Source of the DNA: Pseudomonas mucoides
GTDB lineage: Bacteria > Pseudomonadota > Gammaproteobacteria > Pseudomonadales > Pseudomonadaceae
Assembly (NCBI RefSeq): GCF_015461845.1
Contig: NZ_JACOPW010000008.1
Coordinates: forward strand, 225,707 to 289,706
Length of the DNA: 64,000 nucleotides
Direction of reading: 5' to 3'
Under the pieces are notes generated by a model that ran no database searches, had not been told where the DNA came from, and was given only the letters and a program-made list of their open reading frames with translations. Position 1 is the stretch's first letter. Every line of letters begins with the position of its first letter. Of the stretch, positions 24,901-33,729 are shown in pieces. Made by a program: the position numbers and the translations under genes.

Positions 24901-25893
24901 ATGATCAAACAACAGCTCGCTCGTTTTAACCGTCTCGATTTACTCGGCCACCCCACTGCCCTGGAAAAACTTGAACGCTTGTCGACCTGGCTGGGCCGCG
25001 ATGTGTACGTCAAACGCGATGACCTGACGCCACTGGCCATGGGCGGCAACAAACTGCGCAAGCTCGAATACCTCGCCGCCGATGCTCTGGCACAAGGCGC
25101 CGACACGCTCATCACCGCCGGTGCGCTGCAGTCCAACCACGTGCGCCAGACCGCAGCCATTGCCGCCAAACTGGGCCTGAGTTGCGTCGCGCTGCTGGAA
25201 AACCCTTTGGGCACTGACGACGCCAACTATCTCGGCAACGGCAATCGCCTGTTGCTGGACCTGTTCGATACCAAGGTCGAGCGGGTGGAAAACCTCGACA
25301 ACGCCGACGAGCAATTGCAGGCCCTGGCCGATCGCCTGCGCAATAACGGCAAGAAGCCGTACCTGGTGCCGATTGGTGGTTCGAATGCGCTGGGCGCGTT
25401 GGGTTATGTGCGCGCCGGGTTGGAGTTGGCCGAGCAAATCAAGGACACCGGTTTGAATTTCGCCGCCGTGGTCCTGGCCTCGGGCAGTGCCGGCACCCAC
25501 AGCGGGCTGGCGTTGGCGCTGAGTGAAGCGCTGCCGGATTTGTCAGTTATTGGCGTCACGGTTTCCCGTAGTGATGAAGACCAGCGACCGAAAGTCCAGG
25601 GCCTCGCCGAACGTACGGCCGAACTGCTCGGCGTGCAGTTGCCAGCGAGTTTCAAAATTGAACTGTGGGACGAATATTTCGGGCCGCGCTATGGCGAGCC
25701 GAACGCCGGAACACTGTCAGCAGTGAAGCTGCTGGCGAGTCAGGAAGGCTTGCTGCTGGACCCGGTGTATACCGGCAAGGCCATGGCCGGGTTGCTGGAC
25801 GGGATCGGACGCGGACGCTTCGATGAGGGGCCGATTATCTTCCTGCACACCGGGGGGGCACCGGCGTTGTTCGCCTACAAAGACTTTTTGTGA
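24901..25893 (+). CDS. dcyD: D-cysteine desulfhydrase
   Basis: A 330-residue PLP enzyme that splits D-cysteine into pyruvate, ammonia and hydrogen sulfide. The PLP lysine is in GGNKLRKLEYLAADA (about residues 41-55), and ALQSNHVRQTAAIAAKLGL is the cofactor-phosphate region; both typical of DcyD/ACC deaminase relatives. Length matches E. coli DcyD (328). The ATG at 24901 fits the family N-terminus. The cystine transporter genes follow on the same strand 228 bases downstream, as in E. coli fliY-yecSC, so it lets the cell use imported cysteine-type sulfur. Confidence 0.92.
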   Translation: MIKQQLARFNRLDLLGHPTALEKLERLSTWLGRDVYVKRDDLTPLAMGGNKLRKLEYLAADALAQGADTLITAGALQSNHVRQTAAIAAKLGLSCVALLENPLGTDDANYLGNGNRLLLDLFDTKVERVENLDNADEQLQALADRLRNNGKKPYLVPIGGSNALGALGYVRAGLELAEQIKDTGLNFAAVVLASGSAGTHSGLALALSEALPDLSVIGVTVSRSDEDQRPKVQGLAERTAELLGVQLPASFKIELWDEYFGPRYGEPNAGTLSAVKLLASQEGLLLDPVYTGKAMAGLLDGIGRGRFDEGPIIFLHTGGAPALFAYKDFL

Positions 25894-25898
25894 TCGAT

Positions 25899-25923
25899 GG
25901 TTCCCATGCTCTGCATGGGAACC
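25899..25923. repeat. short GATCGTTC-type palindrome
   Basis: GGTTCCCATGC, 3-base loop, GCATGGGAACC, starting 6 bases after the dcyD stop. Likely a transcription stop for dcyD. Confidence 0.65.
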
Positions 25924-26121
25924 CTCTTCATATGCAATTATTGAATAAGCAGATCAATATTTAATATTTTCCAATCTATAGGCGTCATCATATAGTCGCG
26001 CCGCAGGCGAATTTGCAGCGAGACGCATATGCTGCTTTAGGGCAGGATATCGCAGTCGTCCAAATCCCGGATTTGCCAACATTCCTAAAGCGTCTTCCAT
26101 AAGAAAACACAGGGGCTTGTC

Positions 26122-26922
26122 ATGAATTTTTCCGCACTACGTCGAAACCTGCTGGTTGGTTCGCTGGGCCTGGCGCTGAGCGCCGGTTTGCTCGGCCAGG
26201 CCGTTGCCGGTGAGCAACTGCAAAAAATCAAGGACGCTGGCGTGATCAACGTCGGTCTGGAAGGCACTTATCCTCCGTTCAGTTTCGTTGACGCCGACGG
26301 CAAACTGGCCGGCTTCGAAGTCGAGCTTTCCGAAGCACTGGCTAAAAAGCTGGGCGTCAAAGCCAAGATTCAGCCAACCAAGTGGGACGGTATTCTTGCT
26401 GCTCTGGAATCCAAGCGCCTGGACGTAGTGGTCAATCAGGTCACCATCTCCGACGAGCGCAAGAAGAAGTATGACTTCTCCGAACCGTACACCATCTCCG
26501 GGATTCAGGCGCTGGTACTGAAGGACAAGGAAGCCGCGCTGAACATCAAGACCGCCGCTGACCTGTCCGGCAAGAAAGTCGGTGTAGGCCTGGGCACCAA
26601 CTACGAACAATGGGTCCGCGCCAACGTGCCGGGCGCTGACGTGCGCACCTACGACGATGATCCGACCAAGTTTGCCGACCTGAACAATGGCCGGACCGAT
26701 GCCATCCTGATCGACCGCCTGGCCGCACTTGAATACGCCAAGAAAGCACCGAAAACAGTCGCTGCCGGTCAAGCGTTCTCCCGTCAGGAGTCCGGTATTG
26801 CCCTGCGCAAAGGCGAGCCAGAACTGCTGGCAGCCGTGAACAAGGCCCTCGACGAGCTGCGTGCCGATGGCACCCTGGCCAAGATCTCGGAAAAATACTT
26901 CCAAGCTGACGTCACCAAATAA
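26122..26922 (+). CDS. tcyJ: cystine ABC transporter, periplasmic binding protein
   Basis: A 266-residue family 3 solute-binding protein with a Sec signal peptide (residues 1-29, ending AVAG). The motif GVINVGLEGTYPPFSFVDAD and GFEVELSEALAKKLGVKAK mark the amino-acid-binding family, and overall it resembles FliY/TcyJ, which binds L-cystine. Gene order with permease and ATPase and the dcyD neighbour supports cystine. ATG 26122 is preceded by AGGGGC. The upstream 228 bases are AT-rich around 25930-25985, a likely promoter and CysB target. The stop overlaps the next start by one base. Confidence 0.92.
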   Translation: MNFSALRRNLLVGSLGLALSAGLLGQAVAGEQLQKIKDAGVINVGLEGTYPPFSFVDADGKLAGFEVELSEALAKKLGVKAKIQPTKWDGILAALESKRLDVVVNQVTISDERKKKYDFSEPYTISGIQALVLKDKEAALNIKTAADLSGKKVGVGLGTNYEQWVRANVPGADVRTYDDDPTKFADLNNGRTDAILIDRLAALEYAKKAPKTVAAGQAFSRQESGIALRKGEPELLAAVNKALDELRADGTLAKISEKYFQADVTK

Positions 26923-27587
26923 TGGAAGAAGCTTTCCAACTCGCACTGGACTCCGCGCCCTTTCTGCTCAAGGGCGCGTACTTCACAGTAATCCTTAGCC
27001 TCGGCGGGATGTTCTTCGGCCTGGTGATGGGTTTCGGCCTGGCACTCATGCGCCTGTCGCGTTTCAAACTGGTGAGCTGGATCGCCCGCATCTACGTGTC
27101 GTTCTTTCGCGGCACGCCGTTGCTGGTGCAACTGTTCGTGATCTATTACGGCTTGCCGCAACTGGGTATCGAACTTGATCCGCTGCCGGCGGCCCTGATC
27201 GGCTTCTCGCTGAACATGGCGGCCTACGCCTGCGAAATCCTCCGTGCCGCGATCAGCTCCATCGAGCGCGGCCAGTGGGAAGCTGCCGCAAGTATCGGCA
27301 TGACCCGCGCGCAAACCCTGCGCCGGGCCATCCTGCCACAAGCGATGCGCACGGCCTTGCCGCCGCTGGGCAACAGCTTCATTTCGCTGGTCAAGGACAC
27401 GGCACTGGCCGCCACCATTCAGGTGCCGGAGCTGTTCCGTCAGGCACAACTGATTACCGCCCGGACTTTCGAAGTCTTCACCATGTATCTTGCCGCCGCG
27501 CTGATCTACTGGATTCTGGCCACGGTGCTGTCGCACCTGCAGAACACGTTGGAAGCGCGGGTCAATCGGCACGACCAGGAGTCCTGA
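26922..27587 (+). CDS. tcyL: cystine ABC transporter, permease
   Basis: A 221-residue inner-membrane permease of the HisM/GlnP family with about five helices. The EAA loop that contacts the ATPase is visible as WEAAASIGMTRAQTLRRAIL (EAA---G-------I-LP). Start ATG 26922 shares a base with the stop of tcyJ (TAATG), so translation is coupled. It forms the membrane channel of the cystine importer with TcyN. Confidence 0.92.
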   Translation: MEEAFQLALDSAPFLLKGAYFTVILSLGGMFFGLVMGFGLALMRLSRFKLVSWIARIYVSFFRGTPLLVQLFVIYYGLPQLGIELDPLPAALIGFSLNMAAYACEILRAAISSIERGQWEAAASIGMTRAQTLRRAILPQAMRTALPPLGNSFISLVKDTALAATIQVPELFRQAQLITARTFEVFTMYLAAALIYWILATVLSHLQNTLEARVNRHDQES

Positions 27588-27590
27588 CCC

Positions 27591-28343
27591 ATGATTGTCG
27601 TGGAAAAACTGACAAAGCAGTTCAAGGGTCAAGTCGTGCTCAACGGCATCGATCTTGAAGTGAAGGAAGGCGAGGTCGTGGCGATCATCGGGCCTAGCGG
27701 CTCGGGCAAGACCACGTTCCTGCGGTGCCTGAATTTTCTGGAAGAACCCACCAGCGGCCGGATCAAGGTCGGTGACATCGAGATCGATGGCAGCCGCCCG
27801 CTGAACCAGCAGCAAGGTCTGGTACGACGCCTGCGCCAACACGTCGGCTTCGTGTTTCAGAACTTCAACCTGTTCCCGCACCGTACTGCTCTGGAAAACG
27901 TCATCGAAGGCCCGATCATCGTGAAGAAGATCCCGCACGCCGAAGCCGTTGCCCTGGGCAAAAAGCTCTTGGCCAGGGTTGGCCTGGCGGGCAAGGAAGA
28001 TGCTTACCCGCGGCGCCTTTCCGGTGGTCAGCAACAGCGCGTGGCGATTGCCCGGGCGCTGGCGATGGAGCCGGAAGTGATCCTGTTCGATGAGCCGACC
28101 TCGGCGCTCGATCCGGAACTGGTCGGTGAGGTGCTGGCGGCCATCCGCAGCCTCGCCGAGGAGAAGCGCACCATGGTCATCGTTACTCATGAAATGGGTT
28201 TTGCCCGGGACGTGGCCAATCGCGTGGTGTTTTTCGACAAGGGCGTGATCGTTGAACAAGGCGAAGCAAAAGCGTTGTTTGCCAACCCGAAAGAAGAACG
28301 GACAAAACAGTTTCTCAGTAAGTTCTTGAACAACACCCACTGA
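27591..28343 (+). CDS. tcyN: cystine ABC transporter, ATP-binding protein
   Basis: A 250-residue ABC ATPase of the polar amino acid type. Walker A GPSGSGKTTFLRC (about 34-46), Q-loop FQNFNLFPH, signature LSGGQQQRVAIARAL, Walker B VILFDEPTSALDPE and switch His in IVTHEMGFA are all present. It starts 3 bases after tcyL. A hairpin at 28366-28383 (ACTTCCAT GG ATGGAAGT) just past the stop may end the transcript, although no T-run follows. Confidence 0.92.
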   Translation: MIVVEKLTKQFKGQVVLNGIDLEVKEGEVVAIIGPSGSGKTTFLRCLNFLEEPTSGRIKVGDIEIDGSRPLNQQQGLVRRLRQHVGFVFQNFNLFPHRTALENVIEGPIIVKKIPHAEAVALGKKLLARVGLAGKEDAYPRRLSGGQQQRVAIARALAMEPEVILFDEPTSALDPELVGEVLAAIRSLAEEKRTMVIVTHEMGFARDVANRVVFFDKGVIVEQGEAKALFANPKEERTKQFLSKFLNNTH

Positions 28344-28830
28344 AGTATCGCCTCGCCACTTGTTAACTTCCATGGATGGAAGTGACAACTAATTCTTCAA
28401 CAAAACTCCTTCCCGCCTACTTCCCCCCTACTTTAAATAATTCAGCCCACTCCTGGTGCGGTACATATATATGTCCTGCAACAGATCTTTCTCGCCTAAA
28501 GTTTGCCTAACCCAGCGTTCGACAACATGCAACCCTTGGCCACCGCCGGCGTGATGTCACGCCTAAAAACGTAGCCATGTTCGACAGCTCGCCGCAGCTT
28601 ATTAACTTCAGCACGTAGGATTATTCTGAATAACAGGTGATCCAGCACTTAACTAGCCAACTCTATTGACACCTATTCAAGCGCACTCTTATCTAGTCGC
28701 CAACAGGCGCCAACCTTTGCACTTCAGCCTTATTCAACTTCCAAGTAATAAGGCGATTTGTTGCCGGGTAATGCACGCCTTTGAACTTTCAGAAACGGAA
28801 CTTCGCTGCAAGGTTTCAAGGAGAAAAACC
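28344..28830. other. gene-free stretch between tcyN and the two-repeat protein
   Basis: About 487 bases without a supported gene. It holds the hairpin after tcyN (28366-28383) and a perfect 16-base palindrome GGCGTGATGTCACGCC at 28548-28563, a possible operator for the following gene. A strong ribosome site (CAAGGAG, 28818-28824) precedes the next ATG. Longer open frames reaching back to 28666 have no conserved sequence. Confidence 0.5.
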
Positions 28831-29595
28831 ATGATAAGCACTTTGAACACACCCGAACTTGCGGCCCCGACCCTGGCGCAATCGCACAAGGCCGGGGTCA
28901 ACATGATCTCGGCGGCTCATCTCATGATCGACGTGGCGCCCTACCCCGGCATGGACGCAGGCGACCTGATCGAACTGTTCTGGGACGACTGCTACGTCGC
29001 ATCACGCGTGCTGGGCGCCGACGACGTCGGTGCAGTCGTTGGCCTGCGGGTGCCGGAAAGCTTCATTGCCAACGGCTGCGCACGCATTCATTACAAGGTC
29101 ATGCAGGTTGGGCAAGGGCCGGCGTTATCACCGGCGACACGGGTCCAGATCAAGCTGGACTGCCCTGGTGGCTCGTTATCGGCCCAGTGCGGCGACGAAA
29201 ACCAAAGCCTGGCACCCGTGGGCCTGCCCGAGACCATTCGCCGCCAAGGGGTCAATCCGAACCAGATCAAGCGTGGCGTACCACTGACCATCGAGCCCTA
29301 CCTGAACATGGCCGCCGACGACGAAATAACAGTGCGCTGGGGCGATGTGCGCATGGACCTGCCCAAGCTCAAGGCCGACGAGGTGGGCCAGCCGATTCAG
29401 GTCTGGGTGCCGCCAACAATCATTCTCGAAGCCGGCGAAGACCTGCGGCTGGAAGTGACCTATTGCATCCTCGACCGCGTGGGTAACAACTCGCGTTGGG
29501 CGCCACCGCGCTGGCTGAACATCGGTTGCGCCAATCCCTATCTGAAGGTACGGCAGAAGGAGATGTTGATGGCGGCCGAACCGCGTAAACGCTGA
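28831..29595 (+). CDS. two-repeat beta-rich protein, unknown function (254 aa)
   Basis: A 254-residue protein with no signal peptide or membrane segment. It contains an internal duplication: repeat 1 (about 34-125) runs APYPGMDAGDLIELFWDD to RIHYKVMQVGQG and ends KLDCPGG; repeat 2 (about 150-245) runs EPYLNMAADDEITVRWGD to RLEVTYCILDRVGNNS and ends NIGCAN. Each has a PY-x-M-x-A-D-x-I-x-x-x-W/F start and a VP-x-x-I/F centre. Similar proteins recur in Pseudomonas genomes as hypothetical proteins; I know no function. The pattern suggests two immunoglobulin-like or jelly-roll domains. ATG 28831 follows CAAGGAG. It stands alone between cystine and organosulfur genes. Confidence 0.7.
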   Translation: MISTLNTPELAAPTLAQSHKAGVNMISAAHLMIDVAPYPGMDAGDLIELFWDDCYVASRVLGADDVGAVVGLRVPESFIANGCARIHYKVMQVGQGPALSPATRVQIKLDCPGGSLSAQCGDENQSLAPVGLPETIRRQGVNPNQIKRGVPLTIEPYLNMAADDEITVRWGDVRMDLPKLKADEVGQPIQVWVPPTIILEAGEDLRLEVTYCILDRVGNNSRWAPPRWLNIGCANPYLKVRQKEMLMAAEPRKR

Positions 29596-29623
29596 GCCCC
29601 CTTTGACACTGGGCGAACTCAAT

Positions 29624-29656
29624 CCTGTAGCAGCTGGCGAAGCCTGCTGCTACAGG
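29624..29656. repeat. hairpin CCTGTAGCAG...CTGCTACAGG
   Basis: CCTGTAGCAGCTGGCGAAGCCTGCTGCTACAGG, an imperfect inverted repeat of a second Pseudomonas REP type, 29 bases after the stop of the two-repeat protein. Probably ends that transcript. Confidence 0.6.
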
Positions 29657-29783
29657 GGTATGCGCACACTCATCAAATGGGTGTAGGCCACCCCTTCTAT
29701 GTATATTCCTAAAAGTTAGTTTATTAATTTTTTATACACGCTTAGGGTATATGCACCGGACCACCGGACATTCTTGATTTTAT

Positions 29784-29803
29784 TCGTCGCCACTACGCGA
29801 CGA
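29784..29803 (+). promoter_or_regulatory. hairpin in the sfnB leader
   Basis: TCGTCGC (29784-29790), 6-base loop, GCGACGA (29797-29803): a perfect 7-base stem 22 bases before the small ORF at 29826. Upstream is an AT-rich stretch (29698-29750) suited to a promoter. Together they resemble a cis-regulatory leader. Confidence 0.4.
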
Positions 29804-29825
29804 TCCCATGAGATGTGAGGTAGGT

Positions 29826-29894
29826 ATGGTCCGGAACACAATCACCCCAGTGCAGATCGCCAGGGCATTGCGTGCAGCCAAGGAGCGGCACTGA
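29826..29894 (+). CDS. putative leader peptide upstream of sfnB (22 aa)
   Basis: A 22-codon frame reads MVRNTITPVQIARALRAAKE then RH and stop. GAGG at 29817-29820 sits 5 bases before the ATG, a near-ideal ribosome site. Its TGA overlaps the ATG of the first sfnB gene (TGATG), and the AAGGAG for sfnB (29880-29885) lies inside it, so ribosomes finishing here could restart on sfnB. It has no cysteine or methionine run, so it is not a classical sulfur amino acid attenuator. Whether it is translated is unknown. Confidence 0.4.
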   Translation: MVRNTITPVQIARALRAAKERH

Positions 29895-31135
29895 TGTCCA
29901 GTCTGGCAGATGCAATCGTTCAGAGTGATCTGGACATCGCCCCCCTGTTGTTGCCCGCGCAAGTCTTGCGCAACGACGCACAAGCCATCAAAGCCGCCCA
30001 TGAGCTGGCGCAAGTCGCTCGTCTGCACGCGGCCAAACGCGACCGCCAGCGCAAGTTGCCCTGGTCGGAAATCGAACAGTTCACCCGCAGCGGTTTAGGC
30101 AGCATTGCCATCCCCCGCGAGTACGGTGGTCCACAGGTTTCTTTCGTCACCGTCGCCGAGGTATTCGCGATCATTTCCGCGGCAGACCCGGCATTGGGAC
30201 AGATCCCGCAGAACCAGTTTGGCATTCTCAACCTGGTACTCGGCAGCGCCACTGAAGCGCAGAAAAAACAGCTGTTCAAAAGCGTGCTCGACGGTTGGCG
30301 CATCGGCAATGCCGGGCCTGAACGCGGTACAAAAAACACCTTGGAACTCAAGGCGCGCATCACCGCCGACGGCGACGGTTTTGTCCTCAATGGGCAGAAG
30401 TTTTACTCCACCGGCGCACTGTTCGCCCACTGGGTTGCGGTCAAAGCGTTGAACGACAATGGCAAACAAGTGCTGGCCTTCGTCCGTCGCGGCACGCCGG
30501 GGCTGCGCATCGTGGATGACTGGTCAGGCTTCGGTCAGCGCACCACCGCCAGCGGCACCCTCTTGCTCAACAACGTGCGTGTCGACGCCGAGCTGGTGGT
30601 GGACAACTGGAAGATAAACGAGCAGCCGAACCTCCAGGGCGCCGTGTCGCAACTGATTCAAGCCGCCATCGACGCGGGGATTGCCCGAGGTGCCATCGAC
30701 GACGCCATCGAGTTCGTGAAAACCCGCGCGCGTCCATGGATCGACGCCAAGGTCGAACGGGCCAGCGATGACCTGTACGTGATTGCGGATATCGGCAAGT
30801 TGAAAATCGAATTGCACGCCGCCGAAGCGCTGCTGCGCAAGGCCGGGCAAGTGCTCGATCAGGTCAACGCCGCCCCCGTCACAGCCGAGTCGGCCGCCCG
30901 CGCCTCGATTGCCGTGGCCGAAGCCAAAGTGCTGACCACCGAGATCTCGCTGCAGGCCAGCGAGAAGCTTTTCGAACTGGCCGGCAGCCGCGCCACCCTC
31001 GCCGAATTCAACCTCGACCGCCATTGGCGCAACGCCCGCGTGCACACGCTGCACGACCCGGTGCGCTGGAAGTATTACGCCGTCGGCACTTATCACCTCA
31101 ACGGCACGCTGCCGGCGCGGCATTCCTGGATCTGA
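29894..31135 (+). CDS. sfnB: SfnB-family sulfur-acquisition flavin oxidoreductase, copy 1
   Basis: A 413-residue protein of the acyl-CoA dehydrogenase fold, subfamily SfnB, linked to growth on dimethyl sulfone and other organosulfur compounds. Signatures: PREYGGPQVSFVTVAEVFAI, IPQNQFGILNLVL, and the C-terminal FNLDRHWRNARVHTLHDPVR with RWKYYAVGTYHLNG, characteristic of the DszC/SfnB group. It heads an operon with a paralogue, an FMN monooxygenase and a MetQNI transporter. SD AAGGAG is 8 bases before the ATG, which overlaps the stop of a small leader ORF. Likely CysB/SfnR-type sulfur-starvation control, not shown by the sequence. Confidence 0.85.
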   Translation: MSSLADAIVQSDLDIAPLLLPAQVLRNDAQAIKAAHELAQVARLHAAKRDRQRKLPWSEIEQFTRSGLGSIAIPREYGGPQVSFVTVAEVFAIISAADPALGQIPQNQFGILNLVLGSATEAQKKQLFKSVLDGWRIGNAGPERGTKNTLELKARITADGDGFVLNGQKFYSTGALFAHWVAVKALNDNGKQVLAFVRRGTPGLRIVDDWSGFGQRTTASGTLLLNNVRVDAELVVDNWKINEQPNLQGAVSQLIQAAIDAGIARGAIDDAIEFVKTRARPWIDAKVERASDDLYVIADIGKLKIELHAAEALLRKAGQVLDQVNAAPVTAESAARASIAVAEAKVLTTEISLQASEKLFELAGSRATLAEFNLDRHWRNARVHTLHDPVRWKYYAVGTYHLNGTLPARHSWI

Positions 31136-31174
31136 CGACCCGTACCCTTTTTGACCAGATCTCCGGAGAAACAC

Positions 31175-32368
31175 ATGACTTATTCCCACCACGTCGCGGT
31201 CATAACCAGCGACGAGCAAGCCCTGGTCGTCGCCAGTGATCTGGCCGACGACTTCAAACGCGACAGCGCACTGCGTGACCGCGAACGTCGTTTGCCGACC
31301 CCGGAACTCGAAGTGTTTTCCCGCTCGGGCCTGTGGGGCATCAGTGTACCCAAGGAGTACGGCGGCGCCGGGGTGTCCAACGTGACGCTGGCCAAAGTGA
31401 TCGCCTTGATTGCCCAGGCTGACGGCTCGCTCGGGCAAATCCCGCAGAACCATTTTTACGCCCTCGAAGTGCTGCGTGTGAATGGCAGCGAAGCGCAGAA
31501 ACAACGCCTGTACGCCGAAGTCCTGGCCGGCCAGCGCTTCGGTAATGCGCTCGCCGAACTTGGCACCAAAACCGCTCACGACCGCGTCACCAGCCTTAAG
31601 CGCGACGGTAACGGCTATCGCATCAACGGTCGCAAGTTCTACGCAACCGGCGCGATTTACGCGCAACGCATCCCGACCTCGGTGGTCGATGAACACGGCG
31701 TACAGCAACTGGCGTTCGTCCCTCGCGACAGCCAAGGCCTGACCGTCATCGACGACTGGAGCGGCTTTGGCCAGCGCACCACCGGCAGCGGTTCGGTAGT
31801 GTTCGAAGACGTGTACGTGGCGGCCGAGGACGTGGTCCCGTTTCAAAGCGCGTTCGAACGCCCGACCACCGTCGGCCCGCTCGCGCAAATCCTTCACGCC
31901 GCCATCGACACCGGCATCGCTCGCGCCGCCTATGAAGATGCGCTGCATTTTGTGCGCACCAAAACCCGGCCATGGATCGACGCCACCCATGAAAAAGCCA
32001 CCGATGACCCGCTGACGATCAAGAGTTTCGGGCACTTGAGCATTCGCCTGCACGCCACCGAAGCCCTGCTGGAACGCTCCGGCGAATTCCTCGACAAGGC
32101 TCAAGCCGACACCAACGCCGAGACCGTCGCCGCCGCCTCGATTGCCGTCGCCGAAGCCCGGGCCATCAGCACTGAAATTTCCCTCGCCGCCGGCAGCACG
32201 CTGTTCGAACTGGCTGGTAGCCAGGCGACCCTGATCGAACATGGCCTGGACCGGCACTGGCGCAACGCCCGCGTGCATACGCTGCACGACCCGGTGCGCT
32301 GGAAGTATCACGCAGTGGGCAACTACTACCTCAACGATGAAAACCCTCCGCTACGAGGGACCATCTGA
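31175..32368 (+). CDS. SfnB-family sulfur-acquisition flavin oxidoreductase, copy 2
   Basis: A 397-residue paralogue of the preceding gene, sharing VPKEYGGAGVSNVTLAKVIA, LGQIPQNHFYALEVL, WSGFGQRTTGSGSV and DRHWRNARVHTLHDPVRWKY. Both are acyl-CoA dehydrogenase-like enzymes probably using reduced flavin to oxidise sulfur in organosulfur substrates; having two suggests successive steps or different substrates. ATG 31175 follows CCGGAGA at the right distance. The stop overlaps the next start (CTGATGG), so it is coupled to the monooxygenase. Confidence 0.85.
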   Translation: MTYSHHVAVITSDEQALVVASDLADDFKRDSALRDRERRLPTPELEVFSRSGLWGISVPKEYGGAGVSNVTLAKVIALIAQADGSLGQIPQNHFYALEVLRVNGSEAQKQRLYAEVLAGQRFGNALAELGTKTAHDRVTSLKRDGNGYRINGRKFYATGAIYAQRIPTSVVDEHGVQQLAFVPRDSQGLTVIDDWSGFGQRTTGSGSVVFEDVYVAAEDVVPFQSAFERPTTVGPLAQILHAAIDTGIARAAYEDALHFVRTKTRPWIDATHEKATDDPLTIKSFGHLSIRLHATEALLERSGEFLDKAQADTNAETVAAASIAVAEARAISTEISLAAGSTLFELAGSQATLIEHGLDRHWRNARVHTLHDPVRWKYHAVGNYYLNDENPPLRGTI

Positions 32369-33726
32369 TGGCCGACGCCAAAAAGAAGATCCTGCTCAAT
32401 GCGTTCAACATGAACTGCATCGGGCACATTAACCACGGCTTGTGGACCCATCCGCGGGACAACTCCACGCAGTACAAGACCCTCGAATACTGGACCGAAC
32501 TGGCGCAACTGCTGGAGCGCGGGCTGTTCGACGGACTGTTCATCGCCGACATCGTCGGCGTGTACGACGTCTACCAGAACTCGGTGGACGTGCCGCTGAA
32601 AGAGTCGATCCAGCTGCCGGTCAACGACCCGCTGCTGCTGGTGTCGGCCATGGCCGCCGTGACCAAAAATCTCGGCTTCGGCCTGACCGCCAACCTCACT
32701 TACGAACCGCCATACCTGTTCGCCCGGCGCATGTCGACGCTCGATCACCTGAGCCGTGGCCGGGTCGGCTGGAACATCGTCACCGGCTACCTCGACAGCG
32801 CCGCCAAGGCCATGGGCCTGAGCGAACAGGTCGAGCATGACCGTCGTTACGACCAGGCCGATGAGTACCTGGAAGTGCTCTATAAACTCTGGGAAGGCAG
32901 CTGGGAAAACGGCGCGGTGCTCAACGACCGCGAGCAACGGATCTACGCGCAGCCGGAGAAAGTGCACAAGGTCGAGCACCAGGGCGAGTTCTATCAGGTC
33001 GAGGGTTATCACCTGTGTGAGCCATCACCGCAACGCACGCCGGTGCTGTTCCAGGCCGGCAGTTCGGATCGCGGCTTGCTGTTCGCCGGGCGCCATGCCG
33101 AGTGTGTGTTCATCAGCGGCCAGAACAAACCGTCGACCAAAATCCAGGTGGACAAGGTTCGCGCCAGCGCCGTCGAGGCCGGACGTAACCCCGAGGACAT
33201 CAAGGTGTTCATGGGGCTGAACGTGATTGTCGGCGCCACTGAAGAGCTGGCCTGGGCCAAGCACGCTGAGTACCTGAGCTATGCCAGTGCCGAGGCCGGC
33301 GTCGCGCATTTTTCGGCGTCGACCGGGATCGATTTTTCCGAATACGCCATCGACGAACCGATCCAGTACGTGAAGAGCAACGCGATCCAGTCGGCGACCA
33401 AAAACCTGCAAAACAACGACTGGACCCGGCGCAAATTGCTCGAGCAACACGCCCTCGGCGGCCGCTATATCACGGTGGTCGGTTCACCGGAACACGTGGC
33501 GGATGAACTGGAATCGTGGATCGCCGAAACCGGCCTGGACGGCTTCAACCTGACACGGATTGTCACCCCGGAAAGCTATGTGGATTTCATTGAACTGGTG
33601 ATTCCGGAGTTGCAGCGTCGAGGGTCGTACAAGACGGCTTATGACCAGGGCTGCTTGCGGGAGAAGCTGTTTCAGGGTGAGGCGCATTTGCCTGAGCAAC
33701 ACACCGGCTCTACCTACCGCCATTGA
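32368..33726 (+). CDS. NtaA/SnaA/DszA-family FMN-dependent monooxygenase
   Basis: A 452-residue bacterial-luciferase-like monooxygenase. The family marks are FNMNCIGHINHGLWTHPRDN, LERGLFDGLFIADIVGVYDV, and RVGWNIVTGYLDSAAKAMGL (DszA/SoxA/NtaA group). Such enzymes use FMNH2 supplied by a separate reductase to cleave C-S or C-N bonds; next to SfnB-like genes and a sulfur-type transporter, a sulfone, sulfide or sulfonate substrate is likely. No flavin reductase gene is adjacent. It overlaps the upstream sfnB-like gene by one base. A REPIN separates it from metQ. Confidence 0.87.
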   Translation: MADAKKKILLNAFNMNCIGHINHGLWTHPRDNSTQYKTLEYWTELAQLLERGLFDGLFIADIVGVYDVYQNSVDVPLKESIQLPVNDPLLLVSAMAAVTKNLGFGLTANLTYEPPYLFARRMSTLDHLSRGRVGWNIVTGYLDSAAKAMGLSEQVEHDRRYDQADEYLEVLYKLWEGSWENGAVLNDREQRIYAQPEKVHKVEHQGEFYQVEGYHLCEPSPQRTPVLFQAGSSDRGLLFAGRHAECVFISGQNKPSTKIQVDKVRASAVEAGRNPEDIKVFMGLNVIVGATEELAWAKHAEYLSYASAEAGVAHFSASTGIDFSEYAIDEPIQYVKSNAIQSATKNLQNNDWTRRKLLEQHALGGRYITVVGSPEHVADELESWIAETGLDGFNLTRIVTPESYVDFIELVIPELQRRGSYKTAYDQGCLREKLFQGEAHLPEQHTGSTYRH

Positions 33727-33729
33727 ATT

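Noticed and set aside
30524..32311. 595-codon open frame antisense to the two sfnB-like genes
   Set aside because: Runs across two real genes and shows no family motif.
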